6,603 nucleotides of DNA from Firmicutes bacterium UBA1535 (GTDB taxonomy: Bacteria; Bacillota; Clostridia; Tissierellales; Sedimentibacteraceae). The notes under the pieces were generated by a model. The model saw nothing but the letters and a program-made list of their open reading frames with translations. It did not search any database and was not told the origin of the DNA. Shown one piece after another: positions 5,098-6,603 of this stretch (the first letter of the stretch is position 1; each line of letters opens with the position of its first letter). The stretch spans positions 1 through 6,603 of the forward strand of contig DCPV01000204.1 in the NCBI GenBank assembly GCA_002323775.1, read 5' to 3'. Both the position numbers and the translations under genes were made by a program.

Positions 5098-5640
5098 TTA
5101 AGGCTGTGGCTTTCTTTTGGATATCCACATGATAGTAATGCCGGAAATAGTTAAAATTATAAAAATGACTAAGAGTGCTTGCAAGCGATATTCTTGAATA
5201 AAAGAAATAAAGTTGTAGCCAAGCACATCTCCACCTCCATAATATTCAACGGAACCATTAAGCGAAATTCTTTCTTTTGTAACATGAACTTGTATCATTG
5301 TAGACAAAACAAATAGAGTTATACTTCCAATGCAACCTATAGCAGAAAAAACAGCACCAAAAATAAATTGCATAGTAGAGTGAAATTCATTTTGCAAAAC
5401 AACTGTGTTATTTTGCACTGCAGGTATGTCATTTTCACTACTTATTTCATCGTTTAACAGATAGTCAATCGAAATAGCGAACAACTTACTAAGGCATACC
5501 ACATTTTCTGTGTCTGGTAACGACTCCCCTAATTCCCATTTAGAAATAGCTTGCCTTGATACTTTTAATTGTTCTGATAATTTCTCTTGAGATAACCCTT
5601 TTTGTTTTCTTAGTAATTGTAGTTTCTCTCCAAATCTCAT
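5098..5640 (-). CDS. XRE-family HTH regulator with two membrane helices
   Basis: A 180-residue membrane-tethered DNA-binding protein. Residues 2-63 are a classic XRE/Cro helix-turn-helix (FGEKLQLLRKQKGLSQEKL, then VSRQAISKWELGESLPD, then LSKLFAISIDYLL). A polar linker follows at about 64-90. Two hydrophobic spans, about 92-116 and 153-173, are predicted membrane helices separated by a 36-residue loop with GSVEYYGGGD. The tail SKRKPQP is basic, which fits the cytoplasmic side. The start is the ATG at 5640, since AGGAGGT (5648-5654) sits 7-8 bases before it; the ATG at 5661 lies upstream of that site. Such proteins often accompany ABC-2 transporter genes, as here with the permease upstream, but a shared role is inference. 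A hairpin terminator follows, and an inverted repeat lies about 80 bases upstream. Confidence 0.92.
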   Translation of the reverse strand: MRFGEKLQLLRKQKGLSQEKLSEQLKVSRQAISKWELGESLPDTENVVCLSKLFAISIDYLLNDEISSENDIPAVQNNTVVLQNEFHSTMQFIFGAVFSAIGCIGSITLFVLSTMIQVHVTKERISLNGSVEYYGGGDVLGYNFISFIQEYRLQALLVIFIILTISGITIMWISKRKPQP

Positions 5641-5647
5641 AATAAAC

Positions 5648-5654
5648 ACCTCCT
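5648..5654 (-). promoter_or_regulatory. Strong ribosome binding site fixing the XRE start
   Basis: AGGAGGT on the - strand, 7-8 bases before the ATG at 5640. It lies downstream of the in-frame ATG at 5661, which has no comparable site of its own. Confidence 0.8.
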
Positions 5655-5717
5655 GTTTCATTTCTATATTTTAACATTTATAGCGGTTGCACTCTACCAA
5701 ACAGACATGGAAACTCC

Positions 5718-5732
5718 GCAACTATAAGTTGC
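5718..5732. promoter_or_regulatory. Inverted repeat upstream of the XRE gene, possible operator
   Basis: GCAACT-ATA-AGTTGC: perfect 6-base arms with a 3-base centre, about 80 bases before the XRE start. A further half-site, GTTGC, lies at 5686-5690 nearer the gene. This would suit self-regulation by the XRE protein. I could not place a convincing -35/-10 pair here, so the promoter position is open. Confidence 0.4.
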
Positions 5733-5869
5733 AATTTTAAATTTCATATTTTACCACTCTTTTATCCGTCCATATTTAGACTTCTTAGCAAAGCTTTTGT
5801 ATTCGACGTTCTAAGATGAATAACTTTTTATAGCTTTCTAGTTTTAATTAATATTAAAGTTTTTATAAA

Positions 5870-5892
5870 AATTATCAACTGACTTGATAATT
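5870..5892 (-). terminator. AT-rich terminator at the end of the ABC permease gene
   Basis: On the - strand: AATTATCAA, loop GTCAG, TTGATAATT, then more T (TTTAT). The perfect 9-base-pair stem overlaps the last codons of the permease, and its TGA stop lies in the second arm. The stem is AT-rich, so it may be leaky. Confidence 0.5.
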
Positions 5893-6603
5893 CTTAAAAG
5901 CTCTATAAGCAAATGGAATTAATAAAACACAGACTATAAGAGCAAATATAGGTAAAAACACATATGGAGTGAATGCGAAATCTCCAAATACAAAGAAATG
6001 ATCTGAAAACACATTCAATACTCCAAACATTTTCGCTGGTATAAGCCTTATAATAGTTGCTAATATCCCGTTATTTTCAGGTGTTGCAATAAACATAGGT
6101 ACAAATAACATTAGATTTGTGATTATAATTACTCCGAAAGGGTTCTTTAATATTGATGACATAAGCATTGTTACCATAGAAATCAATAAAATACCCATAA
6201 TTGAAAGTATTGAGTTAACTATTACTGCTCCAAGCATAGTCAGAGGGTAGGGTAAAAGTGGGTATGATACCTGTAATGGCACATTTGCACCATCAAATCC
6301 ATATACAGACAAATTAAGTAATATTGTAACACCTATTACTAAGAAAGATGCAAAAATTGAAAATGTAATGCTTGAAACTATTTTTGCTAATATAAGCTTA
6401 TTTTTACCAAATTTAGATGCAAGTATCAGTTGTGCTGTATGCCCACTATATTCACCTGCAAATATAGGCGCTATACATATTGATACAAGTAATGCAGTAA
6501 AAACAGAAAGACCAGATGACTGTTTTAAAATATTATCATACCCTTCATAATTATCAAAGTAAAAAGGTGTATTAATTTTAACATTTAATTCTTTATATTT
6601 TTT
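5875..6603 (-). CDS. ABC-2 type transporter permease, 3' part (start lies right of the window)
   Basis: The - strand frame is open from the window edge to the TGA at 5875-5877, giving 242 visible residues. The TTG at 6312 inside it is not a start. It is a membrane subunit of an ABC transporter, which would work with a separate ATPase, probably encoded upstream outside the window. The visible part begins in an external loop. A helix at about 32-50 follows, then the ABC-2 hallmark FAGEYSGHTAQLILASKFGK (48-67), where E52-Y-S-G-H-T marks the cytoplasmic coupling region. Further helices lie at about 75-97, 122-148, 156-172 and near the C terminus (about 214-235), ending in the basic AYRAFKNYQVS. 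Substrate is unknown; relatives export antimicrobial peptides, lipids or small molecules. The XRE gene follows on the same strand behind a terminator. Confidence 0.85.
   Translation of the reverse strand, partial: KKYKELNVKINTPFYFDNYEGYDNILKQSSGLSVFTALLVSICIAPIFAGEYSGHTAQLILASKFGKNKLILAKIVSSITFSIFASFLVIGVTILLNLSVYGFDGANVPLQVSYPLLPYPLTMLGAVIVNSILSIMGILLISMVTMLMSSILKNPFGVIIITNLMLFVPMFIATPENNGILATIIRLIPAKMFGVLNVFSDHFFVFGDFAFTPYVFLPIFALIVCVLLIPFAYRAFKNYQVS

Overview
The window is very AT-rich, uses strong GGAGG-type ribosome binding sites and codes on both strands. Its families (a DUF6382-like FHA protein, a clostridial-type Ser/Thr kinase, ArsR-DUF2087, a short M29 aminopeptidase, XRE with membrane helices, an ABC-2 permease) suggest a low-GC Gram-positive anaerobe of the class Clostridia. 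The genus cannot be decided from the sequence. No rRNA, tRNA, CRISPR array or insertion sequence was seen.

Left part (1-1809, + strand): the 3' end of an FHA-domain gene whose start lies outside the window, then a soluble Ser/Thr protein kinase (688-1659) with unusual HSD and DFN catalytic motifs and a long insertion after the PPE motif. A strong bidirectional hairpin terminator closes this block. A kinase beside a phosphothreonine reader suggests one signalling pair. It could be the tail of a larger locus to the left, but that is inference.

Middle (1660-2068) is a gene-free convergent spacer of about 400 bases with several inverted repeats.

Right part (2069-6603, - strand throughout), in transcription order: the 3' part of an ABC-2 type permease (5875-6603), ending at an AT-rich terminator; an XRE regulator carrying two membrane helices (5098-5640) with its own terminator; a GNAT acetyltransferase (4238-4765); an uncharacterised 129-residue helical protein (3711-4100); and an ArsR-DUF2087 regulator (3103-3657) followed after 35 bases by an M29-like aminopeptidase (2069-3067), a probable two-gene operon with an inverted repeat over its promoter.

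The most striking signal is regulatory. The GNAT gene and the 129-residue gene each have a full-consensus promoter (TTGACA, 17 bases, TATAAT) inside a block of about 90 bases that is clearly the same in both places (48 of 56 bases identical over the best part), although the proteins are unrelated. This suggests duplicated promoter DNA or a shared control element. No complete new biological system can be claimed. The FHA/kinase pair and the twin promoters are the best leads.
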